64,000 nucleotides of DNA from positions 2,296,501 to 2,360,500 of the forward strand of contig NZ_CP101125.1 in the NCBI RefSeq assembly GCF_024296925.1. The letters run 5' to 3'. Position 1 is the first letter of the stretch. Each line of letters begins with the position of its first letter. The notes under the pieces are model-generated. The model was not told where the DNA came from, ran no database searches, and worked only from the letters and a program-made list of their open reading frames with translations. The position numbers and the translations under genes are program-made. Origin of the DNA: Pseudomonas nunensis. Its GTDB lineage: Bacteria; Pseudomonadota; Gammaproteobacteria; Pseudomonadales; Pseudomonadaceae. Shown here piece by piece: positions 63,635 through 64,000 of this stretch.

Positions 63635-63916
63635 CTACTTGCAGACCACCACTACGCTGCGGTTCTTGAAGTTGCCCACATCGACACCCAGGGTTTTGTC
63701 GCTTTCCTTGGTCGACGGGGTTCCGTCGGTTCCTACGATCCGGTAGCCAGTGCCGGCACACGAGTCATCGGCTTTTTCATAGCAGGTAGCCCAGGAATTG
63801 GCCTCCCCGGAGCAGTCGATAGTCAGCCCTTGCTCGCCATTGTTCAGATAGGTCTTTTCGGATGTGGCGCAGCCAGTGAGCGCCAGTACTGCAATCAGTG
63901 CTAGAAGTTTGTTCAT
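63635..63916 (-). CDS. Putative lipoprotein
   Basis: 93 residues with a clear lipoprotein signal (MNKLLALIAVLALTGCATSE; cysteine 16). The mature part contains a conserved-looking cysteine set (DCSG, ATCYEKADDSC, VVCK) that could form disulfides in the periplasm. It resembles small YgdI/YgdR-independent Pseudomonas lipoproteins of unknown function. The last 84 bp of the window upstream contain no further gene. Confidence 0.75.
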   Translation of the reverse strand: MNKLLALIAVLALTGCATSEKTYLNNGEQGLTIDCSGEANSWATCYEKADDSCAGTGYRIVGTDGTPSTKESDKTLGVDVGNFKNRSVVVVCK

Positions 63917-64000
63917 GTCGTTGTCGTCGTCAGATGATGGGGCTAAGCCTGTGACAGCAGCGGTGTCAAAAGGTTATAGCGATTGGCCACTTTGTTGCGA

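Overview
The window looks like a Pseudomonas chromosome of the P. fluorescens group. The evidence is GC-rich codon use, several copies of the GGGAGCGGGCTTGCTCGCGA-type palindromic repeat, OprD-family porins, an mtlR/mtlE pair, an Ada/AlkB/Ogt block and a LuxR-LysE-LuxI-RfiA locus like the pco locus of the P. corrugata/P. brassicacearum lineage. No phage, plasmid, IS element or CRISPR array is present. The only mobile-element trace is a short integrase remnant beside a tRNA-Leu gene.

Layout. 1-4240: tripartite RND efflux pump (end of the outer-membrane factor, adaptor, permease). 4302-7959: AHL quorum-sensing locus with an RfiA-like regulator, a LuxI synthase under a clear lux box, a LysE exporter and a LuxR receptor, all more AT-rich than the flanks. 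8243-12189: unknown protein, polyol-type SDR and mtlE/mtlR, with mtlFGK absent. 12194-15539: DUF1445 hydro-lyase, LysR regulator and OprD porin. 15726-19886: PheC-like periplasmic protein, cupin and GNAT protein, divergent from an aldehyde dehydrogenase. 20490-31862: tightly packed operon with a HAD hydrolase, a PuuB-like oxidase, an oligopeptide/opine-type ABC importer, a three-subunit flavin/2Fe-2S amine dehydrogenase of the opine-oxidase/HcnABC type and an ArgE-like deacylase. 32152-38887: semialdehyde dehydrogenase, tartrate dehydrogenase, GhrA-type reductase, GabT-like transaminase, HAD-like protein and Lrp regulator, plausibly finishing the same catabolism. 39283-42702: DUF4198 protein, DUF1624 membrane protein and a second OprD porin. 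42931-43286: tRNA-Cys and tRNA-Leu. 44168-49565: chemoreceptor, SGNH acyltransferase and four small unknown proteins. 49719-53363: topoisomerase IB and modABC with a ModE-type palindrome. 53632-59059: nitronate monooxygenase-like protein, DUF502 protein, a large Gly/Trp/Tyr-rich exported protein and an acrylyl-CoA reductase-like enzyme. 59112-62114: alkylation-damage operon ogt, 2OG oxygenase, alkB, ada with two Ada-box candidates. 62244-63916: five small proteins, two of them lipoproteins.

Three genes carry apparent single-base deletions: the ABC permease near 24525, the dehydrogenase subunit near 29470 and the Gly/Trp-rich protein near 55609. They are either recent lesions or sequencing indels. 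The most interesting material is the 20-38 kb N-substituted amine/opine-like catabolic cluster, the quorum-sensing/efflux locus, the Ada protein that has lost three of its four zinc cysteines, and the repeat arrays at 19921 and 34729.
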